Below, in pieces: positions 7,991-16,933 of a stretch of 64,000 nt of DNA (its first letter is position 1; each line of letters begins with the position of its first letter). Source of the DNA: Streptococcus sp. S5. GTDB taxonomy: Bacteria > Bacillota > Bacilli > Lactobacillales > Streptococcaceae. The DNA lies in NCBI RefSeq assembly GCF_034134805.1, contig NZ_CP139419.1:806001-870000 (forward strand), given 5' to 3'. A model generated the notes under the pieces. The model was not told where the DNA came from. It worked only from the letters and a program-made list of their open reading frames with translations, and ran no database searches. The position numbers and the translations under genes were made by a program.

Positions 7991-9652
7991 ATGGGATTAT
8001 TTGATCGTTTATTTGGAAAAAAAGAAGAAACTGAAAAAGTGCTTCCGTCTACTGAAGAAGTGACGGAAAGTACTGGGGTTGAAGAAACTGTCAAAGAGGA
8101 GCCGACGACGGCTGTCTCAAATGACAAGGAAGAGCAAAAAATCGCTGATATGGAGGCTTACTACCAAGAGCTTAAAGCGCGGATTGCAGCCACACATCAA
8201 CCTGTTTCAACCGTCACTCAAGAAGAGCCATCAGAGGAACCTCTTGTTGAAGAAAATGTGACTTCAGAGACTCCTGAAGACCAAGCACCAGTAGAGGAGT
8301 CTCCGGTTGTCTTTGAACCCGCTCAAACAGAAACAACTCCTGAAGAAGTTTCACCTGTAGCTGATGAAACGGAGACTGAGCCTCTTGAAGAAGTGAAAAT
8401 TGAAGCGGAAGAAACTGAAGATGGTGAGGAAGCAGATGGGGCTAACGGTTCAGAAATGGAAGAAGAGTCACCAATTGCCTCTCCATCATCTGACGCTGAG
8501 CTAGTAGAAGGGAGCACGACAGAAGAGGAGTCTCCAGAACTAGTAGAAGCTCAGGATGAGGTTTCAGAACCTGAAGTATCAGAAGCGATTGCTCAAGTGG
8601 AGGAAACTTCAGAAGTGGCAGAAGCTGAGTCCAGACTTCCTCAAGGAGAAGCTGCTTCAGCCGTTGAGGAAAGAACTGTTGAAGAGGCAGAAGAGCCAAT
8701 TCCAGACGAGGTTGAGCCAGAGCAAGAAACCATTCAGGAAAAATACGATCGTAGCTTGAAAAAGACACGGACTGGATTTGGAGCACGTCTCAATGCTTTC
8801 TTTGCTAATTTCCGTTCAGTCGATGAAGAATTCTTTGAAGAATTGGAAGAACTCTTGATCATGAGTGACGTTGGGGTTCAAGTGGCCTCTAATTTAACCG
8901 AAGAGTTGCGCTATGAAGCCCGTTTGGAAAATGCCAAAAAATCAGATGCTCTCAAGCGCGTGATCATCGAAAAATTGGTGGACTTGTATGAAAAGGATGG
9001 CCAATTTAATGAAGCGATTCGTTTTCGAGATGGTCTTACGGTCATGCTCTTTGTTGGGGTCAATGGAGTTGGGAAAACAACCTCTATCGGGAAGTTAGCC
9101 CACCGCTACAAACAAGAAGGCAAGAAAGTCATGTTGGTTGCAGCAGATACTTTCCGTGCAGGAGCAGTGGCTCAACTAGCAGAATGGGGACGCCGTGTAG
9201 ATGTTCCAGTTGTAACAGGTCCTGAAAAATCAGATCCTGCTAGCGTTGTATTTGATGGAATGGAACGCGCGATCGCTGAAAACATCGATGTTCTGATGAT
9301 TGATACAGCTGGTCGTCTGCAAAACAAGGACAACCTCATGGCGGAGCTTGAAAAAATCGGCCGCATTATCAAGCGTGTGGTACCTGATGCACCGCATGAA
9401 ACCTTGCTGGCCCTCGATGCATCAACCGGTCAAAATGCCTTGGTGCAGGCTAAAGAATTTTCAAAAATTACGCCTGTTACAGGAATTGTATTGACCAAGA
9501 TTGATGGAACGGCTCGAGGTGGGGTCGTCCTTGCCATTCGTGAGGAGTTGGACATCCCAGTGAAGTTGATTGGATTCGGAGAGAAGATTGATGACATCGG
9601 ACCATTCCACTCAGAAAACTTCATGAGAGGTCTCTTGGAAGGCTTGATTTAA
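7991..9652 (+). CDS. ftsY: Signal recognition particle receptor FtsY, long acidic N-terminus
   Basis: GTPase receptor for the signal recognition particle; it delivers ribosomes making membrane proteins to the SecYEG translocon. The conserved NG part occupies about residues 245-553: helical N domain (FGARLNAFFANFRSVDEEFFEELEELL), P-loop GVNGVGKTTSIGKLA (about 356-369), then DTAGRLQNK, LTKIDGTARGG and GFGEKIDDIGPF. The first about 240 residues are a low-complexity Glu/Pro/Thr/Val-rich A domain; only MGLFDRLFGKKEE at the very start looks like a membrane-contact helix. At 553 residues it is longer than many streptococcal FtsY proteins. It follows the HAD gene with no gap and ends in a strong terminator. 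Confidence 0.96.
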   Translation: MGLFDRLFGKKEETEKVLPSTEEVTESTGVEETVKEEPTTAVSNDKEEQKIADMEAYYQELKARIAATHQPVSTVTQEEPSEEPLVEENVTSETPEDQAPVEESPVVFEPAQTETTPEEVSPVADETETEPLEEVKIEAEETEDGEEADGANGSEMEEESPIASPSSDAELVEGSTTEEESPELVEAQDEVSEPEVSEAIAQVEETSEVAEAESRLPQGEAASAVEERTVEEAEEPIPDEVEPEQETIQEKYDRSLKKTRTGFGARLNAFFANFRSVDEEFFEELEELLIMSDVGVQVASNLTEELRYEARLENAKKSDALKRVIIEKLVDLYEKDGQFNEAIRFRDGLTVMLFVGVNGVGKTTSIGKLAHRYKQEGKKVMLVAADTFRAGAVAQLAEWGRRVDVPVVTGPEKSDPASVVFDGMERAIAENIDVLMIDTAGRLQNKDNLMAELEKIGRIIKRVVPDAPHETLLALDASTGQNALVQAKEFSKITPVTGIVLTKIDGTARGGVVLAIREELDIPVKLIGFGEKIDDIGPFHSENFMRGLLEGLI

Positions 9653-9663
9653 GAGTCGAATAG

Positions 9664-9700
9664 AAAAAGACAAATTGTTGGAAGGACAATTTGTCTTTTT
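9664..9700. terminator. Bidirectional terminator after ftsY
   Basis: Fifteen-base perfect stem (AAAAAGACAAATTGT / ACAATTTGTCTTTTT) with a seven-base loop. It ends ftsY transcription and can act on both strands. Confidence 0.9.
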
Positions 9701-9718
9701 GTTTCCTTGCTCTATCAA

Positions 9719-9741
9719 AAAAACCACCCGAAGGTGGCTTT
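9719..9741 (-). terminator. zwf terminator
   Basis: On the minus strand, stem AAGCCACC / GGTGGTTT (one G-U pair) closed by a TTCG tetraloop and followed by a T run, 3 bp after the zwf stop. Confidence 0.9.
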
Positions 9742-9743
9742 CC

Positions 9744-11210
9744 TTAATTTTTAGGTTCAGGTTTCCAAACCCATTCGGCTCCGTATTCTGCAAGGAGATC
9801 ATCGGATGCAGTTGGTCCCATGGATCCAGACTTGTATTCATAGAGCGGTGCTCCATTTTCGGCCCATAGTTTTTCAATCCGGTCAATCAATTGCCATGAA
9901 GCACGAACTTCGTGCCAGTGGCTGTAATTGGTTGAGTCATTGTTCAAAACGTCGAAAATTAATTTTTCATAAGGCTCTGGTGAAGCTCCAGTTGCGGTCG
10001 CATCTGTTTCGTAATCAAAGGAAATCGGTGCGATACTGAATTTTTCTCCAACCTCTTTTCCGTTGATGCTCAATGAGAAACCTTCATTTGGTTGGATATA
10101 AATGGTCAAGACATTTGGTTGCAAGCTATGTCCAAAGATGGAATCGGTTTGCTTGAAGACCACATTGACCATGGTTCCTTTTTGGGTCAAGCGTTTTCCG
10201 GTACGGAAGAAGAAAGGTACTCCGCGGAAGCGATCGCTATCAACAAAGAATGCACCAGAAGCATAGGTTTCCGTAGTAGATTCAGGGTCGACATTGGGTT
10301 CACTGCGATAAGAGATATCTTTTTTCCCTTCGATCGTACCTGAATGGTATTGACCACGGATAAAGAATTTCTTCAGTTCCTCATCTGTTGGATTGTGCAA
10401 TTGCTCAAAAACTTTAACTTTTTCTGCCCGAATCGCATCCTTAGTAAAGGTGGCTGGTTTATCCATAGCAAGCAAAGACAAAAGCTGAAGGGTATGGTTT
10501 TGCACCATATCTCGAAGGGCCCCAGAATGATCATAGTAGCCACCGCGTTCTTCAACTCCTAAGCGTTCAGCAAAGGTAATTTGGATATTGTCAATAAAAT
10601 CTCGGTTCCAAAGATTATCAAAAATAAGATTTCCAAAACGAATGGCAAAGATATTTTGGATCATTTCTTTTCCAAGGTAATGGTCGATCCGGAAGATTTG
10701 TTCTTCATCAAAGGTTTCTTCCAATTCCTTGTTGAGCTGACTAGCCGTTTCTAGGTCTGTACCGAAAGGTTTTTCAACGATCAAGCGCTCAAAGCCTTGC
10801 CCATCCACAATGCCTTCTGATTTGAGGTGTTTGGCAATGGTTCCAAAAAATTGAGGAGCCATGGACAAGAAGAAGACCTTGTTGTGTTCTGTTTGGTATT
10901 TTTCATCCAAGCTGTTTTGCAATTCGCGCAGGGCGATGTAATGTTCGGTATCATTGACATCGTGGCTTTGGTAGTAGAAATGACTAGCGAATTCTTGAGC
11001 TTGTTGTGGGCTATCTGCCAGATCTGTGATGGATTCTACCACGACTGATTCAAAGTACTCCTTGCTCCATGGTCTGCGGGCTGTTCCGATAACCGCAAAG
11101 TTTTCAGATAGATTTCCTGATTTATAGAGTCTAAAAAGGGATGGATAGAGTTTGCGCTTGGCTAAATCTCCACTGGCCCCGAAAATGGTTACAATAACTT
11201 TTGAAGACAT
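9744..11210 (-). CDS. zwf: Glucose-6-phosphate 1-dehydrogenase
   Basis: Oxidises glucose 6-phosphate to 6-phosphogluconolactone with NADP, the entry step of the oxidative pentose phosphate pathway, supplying NADPH and pentoses. 488 residues. The N-terminal Rossmann motif GASGDLAKRKLYPSLF is at about 10-25 and the active-site signature RIDHYLGKEMIQN at about 175-187, with the catalytic His further on. It is a single-gene unit converging on ftsY, with its own TTCG terminator. The RBS (AGG seven bases before ATG) and an extended -10 about 32 bp upstream support the start. Confidence 0.97.
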   Translation of the reverse strand: MSSKVIVTIFGASGDLAKRKLYPSLFRLYKSGNLSENFAVIGTARRPWSKEYFESVVVESITDLADSPQQAQEFASHFYYQSHDVNDTEHYIALRELQNSLDEKYQTEHNKVFFLSMAPQFFGTIAKHLKSEGIVDGQGFERLIVEKPFGTDLETASQLNKELEETFDEEQIFRIDHYLGKEMIQNIFAIRFGNLIFDNLWNRDFIDNIQITFAERLGVEERGGYYDHSGALRDMVQNHTLQLLSLLAMDKPATFTKDAIRAEKVKVFEQLHNPTDEELKKFFIRGQYHSGTIEGKKDISYRSEPNVDPESTTETYASGAFFVDSDRFRGVPFFFRTGKRLTQKGTMVNVVFKQTDSIFGHSLQPNVLTIYIQPNEGFSLSINGKEVGEKFSIAPISFDYETDATATGASPEPYEKLIFDVLNNDSTNYSHWHEVRASWQLIDRIEKLWAENGAPLYEYKSGSMGPTASDDLLAEYGAEWVWKPEPKN

Positions 11211-11241
11211 TTAAGTACCTATTTCCTATTTTATTAACCAT

Positions 11242-11250
11242 ATTTTACCA
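11242..11250 (-). promoter_or_regulatory. zwf: zwf promoter (extended -10)
   Basis: Minus-strand TGGTAAAAT, predicted start near 11235, leaving a short leader of about 25 nt with an AGG ribosome-binding site. Confidence 0.5.
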
Positions 11251-11332
11251 TAAAATCCACAAGATTTCTTTGATGGAATCGTTGTTCCGAATATTTTCCG
11301 CTTGGATTAGAGGATTTGAGAGGAAAGCATAG

Positions 11333-11364
11333 AAAAAGCTAGAACGAAGGAGCGTTCTAGCTTT
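11333..11364 (-). terminator. Terminator of the minus-strand membrane operon
   Basis: Twelve-base perfect stem AAAGCTAGAACG / CGTTCTAGCTTT with a six-base loop; on the minus strand it continues into a run of Ts. It lies 40 bp after the last gene. Confidence 0.85.
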
Positions 11365-11403
11365 CATGGGGTTAAGGCCTATCGAAGGAACTTAGTCTAT
11401 TCA

Positions 11404-12219
11404 TTAAAATACGCGGTAGACATAAGGATTATCTGGTTGTGTAATGGTTTGACAATCCGTCACGTGGAGGACAGGCAAGCTTTGCTTGAGCTGTTTGTGG
11501 TATTCAATGGATAAGGTTCCTTTTGCATGGATCCAGGTATTGTTTTCAAAATGTTGAGGGGCACCGGTTGTTAAAAGACCGTAAACACCCGAGTCTGCGA
11601 TACAGTGGATGATCCCAAAGCGAAAGAGAAATTGACTTTCTTTGTTATTAGGGTCATTGTAAACAAAACCGGTCAACTCAATGGTCTTTCCTGCAAATTG
11701 GTCAGGATAATCATAAATCACTTCCATGACTTCCATGTAATTCTCAGTGGTCACCTGAATCACTTTTTTATCAACATATTTCTTTGCCGCCTGCTTCATT
11801 TCTGACTCATAGGCAGATTTGGTAAAATAGCTACTAGTATCTGGTTTGAGATACTGGGTTGTTGTCCCTTCGTCCTGCTGGATTTCCTTGGAAGATCCAG
11901 CCGCAACCGGGAAGTGGTAGCCTTTGGCAGAGACTGTTTGGGAATCCAGTGTCACTGTAGGAAAAAATAGCCCGACAAACAAAGGAATACAGAGCAAGAA
12001 AATACTCGCCACTTTTGCCCAGAAGCCAGAGAGATGACTGTGGATCTTCATCTGCTTGACCCAGATGATCAGCTGCACAAGAGCTAAAACAAAGGACAAG
12101 AACATGGAAATATAAGCCAAGTAAGAATAGTGTAAGTTGATGTATTGATTGAGCTTACCAGATAATTGCAGGTACATGGTGAGCTCAAAATAGCCAGCTA
12201 ATATCAAGAAACGAATCAT
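11404..12219 (-). CDS. TIGR03943 / YcgQ-type membrane protein
   Basis: 271-residue protein that pairs with the permease upstream, as in Bacillus YcgQ-YcgR. Four hydrophobic segments fill the first about 110 residues (for example AYISMFLSFVLALVQLIIWV and a second near FLLCIPLFVGLFFP); the rest is an extracytoplasmic or soluble domain ending with a beta-rich OB-like part (IELTGFVYNDP...). I chose ATG 12219 because it gives an ATGA overlap with the permease stop and has GGGGG seven bases upstream; a start at 12240 would be seven codons longer. The two-gene pair is usually described as a putative permease system; the substrate is unknown. Confidence 0.8.
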   Translation of the reverse strand: MIRFLILAGYFELTMYLQLSGKLNQYINLHYSYLAYISMFLSFVLALVQLIIWVKQMKIHSHLSGFWAKVASIFLLCIPLFVGLFFPTVTLDSQTVSAKGYHFPVAAGSSKEIQQDEGTTTQYLKPDTSSYFTKSAYESEMKQAAKKYVDKKVIQVTTENYMEVMEVIYDYPDQFAGKTIELTGFVYNDPNNKESQFLFRFGIIHCIADSGVYGLLTTGAPQHFENNTWIHAKGTLSIEYHKQLKQSLPVLHVTDCQTITQPDNPYVYRVF

Positions 12220-13121
12220 AGCACTACCCCCACAAACCAAGCATAAAGGAGCACAACTCCACTCACAATTCCGATAAATTGCCAGATAAAACGGGTCTTG
12301 AGATAATTTTTCATCATGAGGAGATTTTTGACATCAAGCATAGGCCCAATCACCAGAAAGGCAAGAACAGGCGCTACTCCAAAACTTGTTAGAAGAGAGG
12401 ATCCAACAAAGGCGTCCGCCTCGCTACAAAGTGAGAGGAGAAAGGACAAGACCATGAGAAGGAGAATAGCAATAACCGGTGTCGCACTGATCGAAGTGAG
12501 GATCCGTGTTGGGACATAGACTTGGACGAGGCTGGCAAAGAGACAACCAAATACCAAGTAGCGTCCTGTATCAAAGAATTCATCAATGGCTTGCACCAAG
12601 ACTTGAAAGAGCTTTTGGCCTTTGCTCAAGTCCCTAAAATCATGTTCATGCACAGGTTTGCGATGTTCTTTTTGGATCGAATCTGTCTGAATAAAGCCAA
12701 GGAAGATCCCTAGTACTGTTGCGACAAGCAAGGAACCAAGGGCGCGGTAGAGGGCCATCTTAACAGAATTCCCAAAGGCTGAGTAGGTCGCAAAGAGAAC
12801 GATGGGATTGATGACCGGTGCTGTCACCAGAAAGGGAACAGCAGTATAACTTGGGACTTTCTTTTCTAGAAAGCGATTGATAATGGGAACAATTCCACAT
12901 TCACAGGAAGGAAAGATAAAGCCGATAAAAGTCCCAAAGAAGATCCGCCCAAATTTATTTTTGGGAAGAAAGCGGTAGACCCTCTCGGGGGTGATATAGA
13001 CCTCAATAATCCCTGAAATGATACTTCCGATTAGGACAAACGGTAGGGCCTCGATAATAATCGAGAGAAAAATAGCCCCCGCCTGCAAGACGCTAGAGGG
13101 AAGGTGTTGAAAGAATGTCAT
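12216..13121 (-). CDS. Permease (UPF0718 / YcgR, DUF318 family)
   Basis: 301-residue integral membrane protein with about eight hydrophobic segments. Family features include PSCECGIVPIINRFLEKKVP (about 72-91) and a second half with LCSEADAFVGSSL; the Cys/Glu pairs CECG and CSEADAF sit in conserved membrane loops and suggest a metal or anion substrate. It is the middle gene of a three-gene operon: the small gene upstream shares a TAATG overlap and the partner downstream an ATGA overlap, so all three are translationally coupled. The substrate is not established. Confidence 0.85.
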   Translation of the reverse strand: MTFFQHLPSSVLQAGAIFLSIIIEALPFVLIGSIISGIIEVYITPERVYRFLPKNKFGRIFFGTFIGFIFPSCECGIVPIINRFLEKKVPSYTAVPFLVTAPVINPIVLFATYSAFGNSVKMALYRALGSLLVATVLGIFLGFIQTDSIQKEHRKPVHEHDFRDLSKGQKLFQVLVQAIDEFFDTGRYLVFGCLFASLVQVYVPTRILTSISATPVIAILLLMVLSFLLSLCSEADAFVGSSLLTSFGVAPVLAFLVIGPMLDVKNLLMMKNYLKTRFIWQFIGIVSGVVLLYAWFVGVVL

Positions 13122-13270
13122 TACTTAACCTTCTTTGCTTCTTTAGTGGTAGCAGTTTCTGCCTTCTTTTTCTCTTCAGGAAATTCTACTTTCTTTTCTA
13201 CATCCGGAAAACTCGCAAAATTTTCAAACATTTTATCAAGATCATCTGTTTTTGAGAATTTAATAGCCAT
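13121..13270 (-). CDS. 49-residue charged small protein (SPJ_0845-like)
   Basis: Short gene, 49 codons plus stop, with a strong RBS (AAAAGGAGG nine bases before ATG 13270). The product begins MAIKFSKTDDLDKMFENF and ends in a Lys/Glu/Ala/Thr tail (KKKAETATTKEAKKVK), so it is highly charged, likely disordered at the C-terminus and has no membrane segment. Similar small proteins of unknown function are annotated in streptococci under the label SPJ_0845 family. It is the first gene of the operon with the YcgR/YcgQ-type pair and shares one base (TAATG) with the permease start. Confidence 0.75.
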   Translation of the reverse strand: MAIKFSKTDDLDKMFENFASFPDVEKKVEFPEEKKKAETATTKEAKKVK

Positions 13271-13297
13271 TGTTGGGCCTCCTTTTTATTTTCTTTC

Positions 13298-13306
13298 ATT
13301 ATAACA
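13298..13306 (-). promoter_or_regulatory. Promoter of the small-protein/permease operon
   Basis: Minus-strand TGTTATAAT, a perfect extended -10, about 28 bp upstream of ATG 13270. Confidence 0.6.
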
Positions 13307-13432
13307 AAAAGGAAAGAGCAAGGGGGAAATGGAGCATAAAAGGAAGGATCCATAGGGTCAAAATTATTCTATGAAAAATCCCTGAAACAGAGACCAGAAC
13401 AGGCGATCTCACCCCTTGATGGCAGCAAAATA

Positions 13433-13441
13433 TGCTATAAT
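13433..13441 (+). promoter_or_regulatory. tex: tex extended -10, leaderless configuration
   Basis: TGCTATAAT with the hexamer at 13436-13441, seven bases before ATG 13449. Transcription should begin at 13448-13449, so the mRNA would start at or one base before the start codon. No ribosome-binding site is present. Confidence 0.7.
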
Positions 13442-13448
13442 AGAAGCT

Positions 13449-15575
13449 ATGGATAAATATGAAAAAATAGCCCAAGAATTGGGTGTTAGCTTAAAACAAA
13501 TCGATACCGTATTGAGTCTGACCGCAGAAGGCTCAACCATTCCCTTCATTGCTCGCTATCGAAAAGATATGACGGGAAATTTAGATGAAGTAGCGATTAA
13601 GGCCATTATTGACCGGGACAAATCGTTAACGGCTCTGGCTGAACGAAAGGAAACCGTCCTTGCTAAGATTGAGGAACAGGGCAAACTGACAGAGGCGCTC
13701 AAGCAGGCTATTGAGGCTGCTGAAAAATTAGCGGATGTCGAAGAGCTCTATCTCCCTTATAAGGAAAAACGGCGGACCAAGGCGACGATTGCTCGAGAAG
13801 CAGGACTTTTTCCTTTGGCACGTCTCATTTTGCAAAATAGTCCAGACTTGGAAGCAGAGGCTCAGAAATTTACCTGTGAGGCCTTCCCAACTGAAACCGC
13901 AGCATTAGCTGGTGCAGTGGATATTCTGGTAGAGGCTATTTCAGAGGATACCCAATTACGGGCCCTCACCTATCAAGAAATTCATGGGCATTCCCTCATG
14001 ACGTCAACCTTGAAGGATGAAAGCTTAGATACTAAGAGAACCTTTGAAATCTATTATGATTTTTCTGAGAAGATCAAGAATATGCAAGGCTACCGGACTC
14101 TAGCTCTCAATCGTGGGGAAAAATTGGGCGTTCTCAAAGTCGGATTCGAGCACCAACTGGATCGGATCATTCGTATTTTTGAGGCTCGTTTTAAAACGAA
14201 AAATGCCTATGTCGATGAGGTTATTCAACAAGCGGTTAAGAAAAAAATCGTTCCTGCGATTGAACGTCGGATTCGGACAGAGTTGACGGAGGTGGCAGAA
14301 GACGGGGCCATTCAATTGTTCTCTGAGAATCTACGGAATCTATTGCTCATTCCTCCATTAAAAGGGCGCGTGGTCCTTGGATTTGACCCAGCCTTTCGGA
14401 CTGGTGCTAAACTAGCCGTTGTCGATGAGACAGGAAAGATGCTCGCTACCCAGGTCATCTATCCAGTTGCTCCTGCAAAACCAGCTCAGATCGAGCAGGC
14501 TAAAAAGGATCTGTCCTCCTTGATCAAGGAGTTTGGCGTAGAGATTATTGCAATTGGAAATGGAACAGCTAGCCGTGAAAGTGAGGCCTTTGTCGCAGAG
14601 GTCCTCCACGACCATCCAGGAGTTCGCTATGTTATTGTCAATGAAAGCGGAGCATCTGTCTATTCAGCTAGTGAATTGGCCCGTCATGAGTTCCCAGAGC
14701 TAACCGTTGAAAAACGCTCGGCCATCTCCATTGCCCGCCGCCTGCAAGATCCGCTAGCAGAATTGGTGAAAATCGATGCCAAATCTATCGGTGTGGGTCA
14801 ATACCAGCACGATGTCAATCAGAAAAAACTGACAGAAAGTTTAGATTTTGTGGTAGATACTGTGGTCAACCAAGTTGGGGTCAATATCAATACGGCTAGT
14901 CCCTCTCTCTTAGCGCATGTAGCAGGACTCAATAAAACCATCTCTGAAAATATTGTGAAATACCGGGAAGAAGAAGGAATGATTCTTTCACGAGCACAGA
15001 TTAAAAAAGTCCCTCGCCTTGGCGCCAAGGCTTTCGAACAGGCTGCTGGATTCTTACGCATCCCTGAAAGTAAAAACATCTTGGATAATACCGGCGTTCA
15101 CCCTGAAAGTTACAAGGAAGTTGAAAAACTTTTTCAGCTTCTTGAAATTACCGACCTCGATGCATCCGCTCAGGAAAAATTAAAAGCTGTGAACATAAAG
15201 GAGATGTCTACTCAGCTGGATCTGGGACCAGAAACCCTGAAAGATATCATTGCCGATCTCCTAAAACCAGGTCGCGATTTGCGGGATTCCTTTGATGCAC
15301 CCGTACTCCGTCAGGATGTCTTGGATATTAAAGACCTCCATATAGGCCAAAAATTAGAAGGGGTTGTTCGCAATGTGGTTGACTTTGGAGCCTTTGTCGA
15401 TATTGGTATTCACGAAGATGGCTTGATTCATATCTCCCATATGAGCAAGCAGTTTATCAAGCATCCAAGCCAGGTCGTATCAGTAGGTGATTTGGTAACC
15501 GTCTGGGTGAAGAAGATTGATGTGGAACGCGAAAAAGTCAATCTCAGTTTGGTAGCTCCGAATGAATCTGACTGA
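13449..15575 (+). CDS. tex: Tex family RNA-binding transcription accessory protein
   Basis: 708-residue nucleic-acid-binding protein. Domains in order: helical N-terminal region, YqgF/RuvX-like domain ([20 protein letters not shown], about residue 318 onward), helix-hairpin-helix repeats ([17 protein letters not shown], about 478 onward), and a C-terminal S1 RNA-binding domain ([20 protein letters not shown], about 638-657). Homologues affect transcription, stress tolerance and toxin expression. ATG 13449 fits the family start and lies right at the predicted transcription start; an in-frame ATG at 13416 lies upstream of the promoter and is unlikely. The sprT-like gene overlaps the 3' end by 14 bp. 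Confidence 0.95.
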   Translation: MDKYEKIAQELGVSLKQIDTVLSLTAEGSTIPFIARYRKDMTGNLDEVAIKAIIDRDKSLTALAERKETVLAKIEEQGKLTEALKQAIEAAEKLADVEELYLPYKEKRRTKATIAREAGLFPLARLILQNSPDLEAEAQKFTCEAFPTETAALAGAVDILVEAISEDTQLRALTYQEIHGHSLMTSTLKDESLDTKRTFEIYYDFSEKIKNMQGYRTLALNRGEKLGVLKVGFEHQLDRIIRIFEARFKTKNAYVDEVIQQAVKKKIVPAIERRIRTELTEVAEDGAIQLFSENLRNLLLIPPLKGRVVLGFDPAFRTGAKLAVVDETGKMLATQVIYPVAPAKPAQIEQAKKDLSSLIKEFGVEIIAIGNGTASRESEAFVAEVLHDHPGVRYVIVNESGASVYSASELARHEFPELTVEKRSAISIARRLQDPLAELVKIDAKSIGVGQYQHDVNQKKLTESLDFVVDTVVNQVGVNINTASPSLLAHVAGLNKTISENIVKYREEEGMILSRAQIKKVPRLGAKAFEQAAGFLRIPESKNILDNTGVHPESYKEVEKLFQLLEITDLDASAQEKLKAVNIKEMSTQLDLGPETLKDIIADLLKPGRDLRDSFDAPVLRQDVLDIKDLHIGQKLEGVVRNVVDFGAFVDIGIHEDGLIHISHMSKQFIKHPSQVVSVGDLVTVWVKKIDVEREKVNLSLVAPNESD

Positions 15576-16017
15576 GTATGTGCGCCAAGTATCCCTGGAA
15601 GATTTTGGAAGAGAATTCCGCCATCAAGCAGAGTGGAATTCACGCCTTCAAACCACTGGAGGTCGTTTCTTTCCCAAGGATCGACACCTTGATTTCAACC
15701 CGAAAATATACCAAGCTTTTGGGTTAGAGGTCTTTCGCAAAATTGTCCGCCACGAGCTCTGCCATTACCATCTTTACGATCAAGGTAAAGGCTATCGCCA
15801 CAAAGATCTAGACTTTAAGCAACTCCTCCAGCAAGTGGACGGTCTTCGTTTCACACCTCCTCTACCAGATAGAACTGGTGGAGTCAAGCGGATCTATCTT
15901 TATCAATGTCCCCATTGTGGCCAAGAGTATAGACGAAAGCGAAAAATCGATCTGAAGAAATATGCCTGCGGTCGCTGTCGCAGCCGTCTGCAATTCCTTG
16001 AAATGAGACAAGAGTAA
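15562..16017 (+). CDS. SprT family metalloprotease-like protein
   Basis: 151-residue SprT-like protein, a predicted zinc protease of unknown target. The catalytic motif HELCH (about 67-71) is intact, followed by [17 protein letters not shown]. The C-terminus carries a zinc ribbon, [11 protein letters not shown]...CGRCRSRL (about 115-143). The gene begins 14 bp inside tex, so expression is probably coupled to it. SprT-like proteins often follow tex in streptococci. Confidence 0.9.
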   Translation: MNLTEYVRQVSLEDFGREFRHQAEWNSRLQTTGGRFFPKDRHLDFNPKIYQAFGLEVFRKIVRHELCHYHLYDQGKGYRHKDLDFKQLLQQVDGLRFTPPLPDRTGGVKRIYLYQCPHCGQEYRRKRKIDLKKYACGRCRSRLQFLEMRQE

Positions 16018-16091
16018 GAATCGGTCTTTAGGCGGATCTCTTTCCAGTTCGACTCTGCTAAAATAGGTCTAACTAGAAAGAGGAAAATCAA

Positions 16092-16373
16092 ATGACAGCA
16101 TCATTTTACAAATTAAAACGACATCGCCTGGTTTCAGGTGTGCTAGCTGGCATAGCCGATAAATTTGGTCTTAGTGTAACTCTCCTACGCTTCTTGTTTA
16201 TTCTTTTTACGGTCTCTCATGCCTTTATCGGTGTGATTATCTACTTGCTGTTAGATACGACCTTGCCTTATAAGGACGAGGAGGAGCAGAAAATGTTTGA
16301 CTATGGCTCTCGACCTCGTCGAAGAAAAGAGGCTGAACCCATTCATGATCAGAATGATAGTCCATTTTTCTAA
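16092..16373 (+). CDS. PspC domain membrane protein
   Basis: 93 residues. A PspC domain fills the N-terminal two-thirds: basic start (YKLKRHRLVSGVLAGIADKFGLSVTLLRFLF) followed by one clear hydrophobic segment (about 33-58). The tail is charged (RPRRRKEAEP). PspC proteins are phage-shock or envelope-stress-associated membrane proteins; in Firmicutes they occur as small stand-alone proteins whose role is not well defined. RBS AAAGAGG precedes ATG 16092; a weak extended -10 lies about 35 bp upstream. The membrane gene downstream is 12 bp away. Confidence 0.85.
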   Translation: MTASFYKLKRHRLVSGVLAGIADKFGLSVTLLRFLFILFTVSHAFIGVIIYLLLDTTLPYKDEEEQKMFDYGSRPRRRKEAEPIHDQNDSPFF

Positions 16374-16385
16374 AAGGAGATCCGA

Positions 16386-16754
16386 GTGAAGCAGAAGTTC
16401 TATTACCTTGCTTTTATTCTATACCTCTTCTTCAGTTTTATAGGACAGTTTTTCATTTTAAATCGTTTTTTTGGGGAAGGAGTTGGAACAGTTTTGATCG
16501 GGATGCTCCTTTTTCCACTGGGCATTTGGAATAGTCTCTTCTACCTCTTGTTTCTGCCAACAGAAATGGCTAGAAAGCCACAAATTTATCGGTTTTCGAT
16601 TTTATTTCTGCCGATGTTGTGCCTGGTTTTGTCCTTGTTGGGGGGAGGACCTACCGCCTTTATGCTCGGCTTGATCGCATTTCCTTCAAATGCGGTGGTC
16701 TATGCTGTTTCGACTGGAATCAAATCCATGATTAAAGATTTCTTGCAAGGCTGA
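16386..16754 (+). CDS. Small four-segment membrane protein of unknown function
   Basis: 122 residues, strongly hydrophobic, with about four membrane segments (YYLAFILYLFFSFIGQFFIL, VLIGMLLFPLGIWNSLFYLL, FSILFLPMLCLVLSLLG, AFMLGLIAFPSNAVVYAVS). No recognised family. The start is GTG at 16386, supported by AAAGGAG about seven bases upstream. It lies 12 bp after the PspC-like gene and is probably co-transcribed with it. Confidence 0.7.
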   Translation: MKQKFYYLAFILYLFFSFIGQFFILNRFFGEGVGTVLIGMLLFPLGIWNSLFYLLFLPTEMARKPQIYRFSILFLPMLCLVLSLLGGGPTAFMLGLIAFPSNAVVYAVSTGIKSMIKDFLQG

Positions 16755-16791
16755 AGGCTGGAGCATTCTTCAGATGTTACCATCATTTCCT

Positions 16792-16824
16792 AGAGGTTAG
16801 AGACATTTGTCTTGGCCTCTTTTT
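16792..16824 (+). terminator. Probable terminator before hprK
   Basis: Two nested short stems (AGAGG / CCTCT outside, AGAC / GTCT inside) followed by TTTT. Moderate strength. Confidence 0.5.
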
Positions 16825-16848
16825 AGTCGCATTAAAAAGGAGTTGAAA

Positions 16849-16920
16849 ATGGATCATTCAAATGACACTTCAGTCTCTCGTCTGAAGAGAAAATCTGCTA
16901 TAATAGAGAGAGAATTTTAA
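16849..16920 (+). CDS. Candidate 23-residue leader ORF upstream of hprK
   Basis: ATG 16849 is preceded at six bases by AAGGAG and reads 23 codons ([15 protein letters not shown]...) to TAA at 16918-16920, 13 bp before hprK. The hprK extended -10 box lies inside it, so it would be made only on transcripts that read through from upstream. A good RBS is the only support; it may be chance. Confidence 0.25.
   Translation: MDHSNDTSVSRLKRKSAIIEREF
16896..16904 (+). promoter_or_regulatory. hprK: hprK extended -10 promoter
   Basis: TGCTATAAT (hexamer 16899-16904), predicted start near 16911, leaving a leader of about 23 nt with AAGGGAG before ATG 16934. Confidence 0.65.
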
Positions 16921-16933
16921 AAGGGAGAATGAT

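Noticed and set aside
8079-8786. Open frames on both strands in the FtsY N-terminal region
   Set aside because: They arise from the low-complexity Glu/Pro-rich coding sequence and lack starts and RBSs.
13416-13448. Longer tex start at 13416
   Set aside because: It would begin upstream of the -10 box and has no RBS; the family N-terminus begins at 13449.
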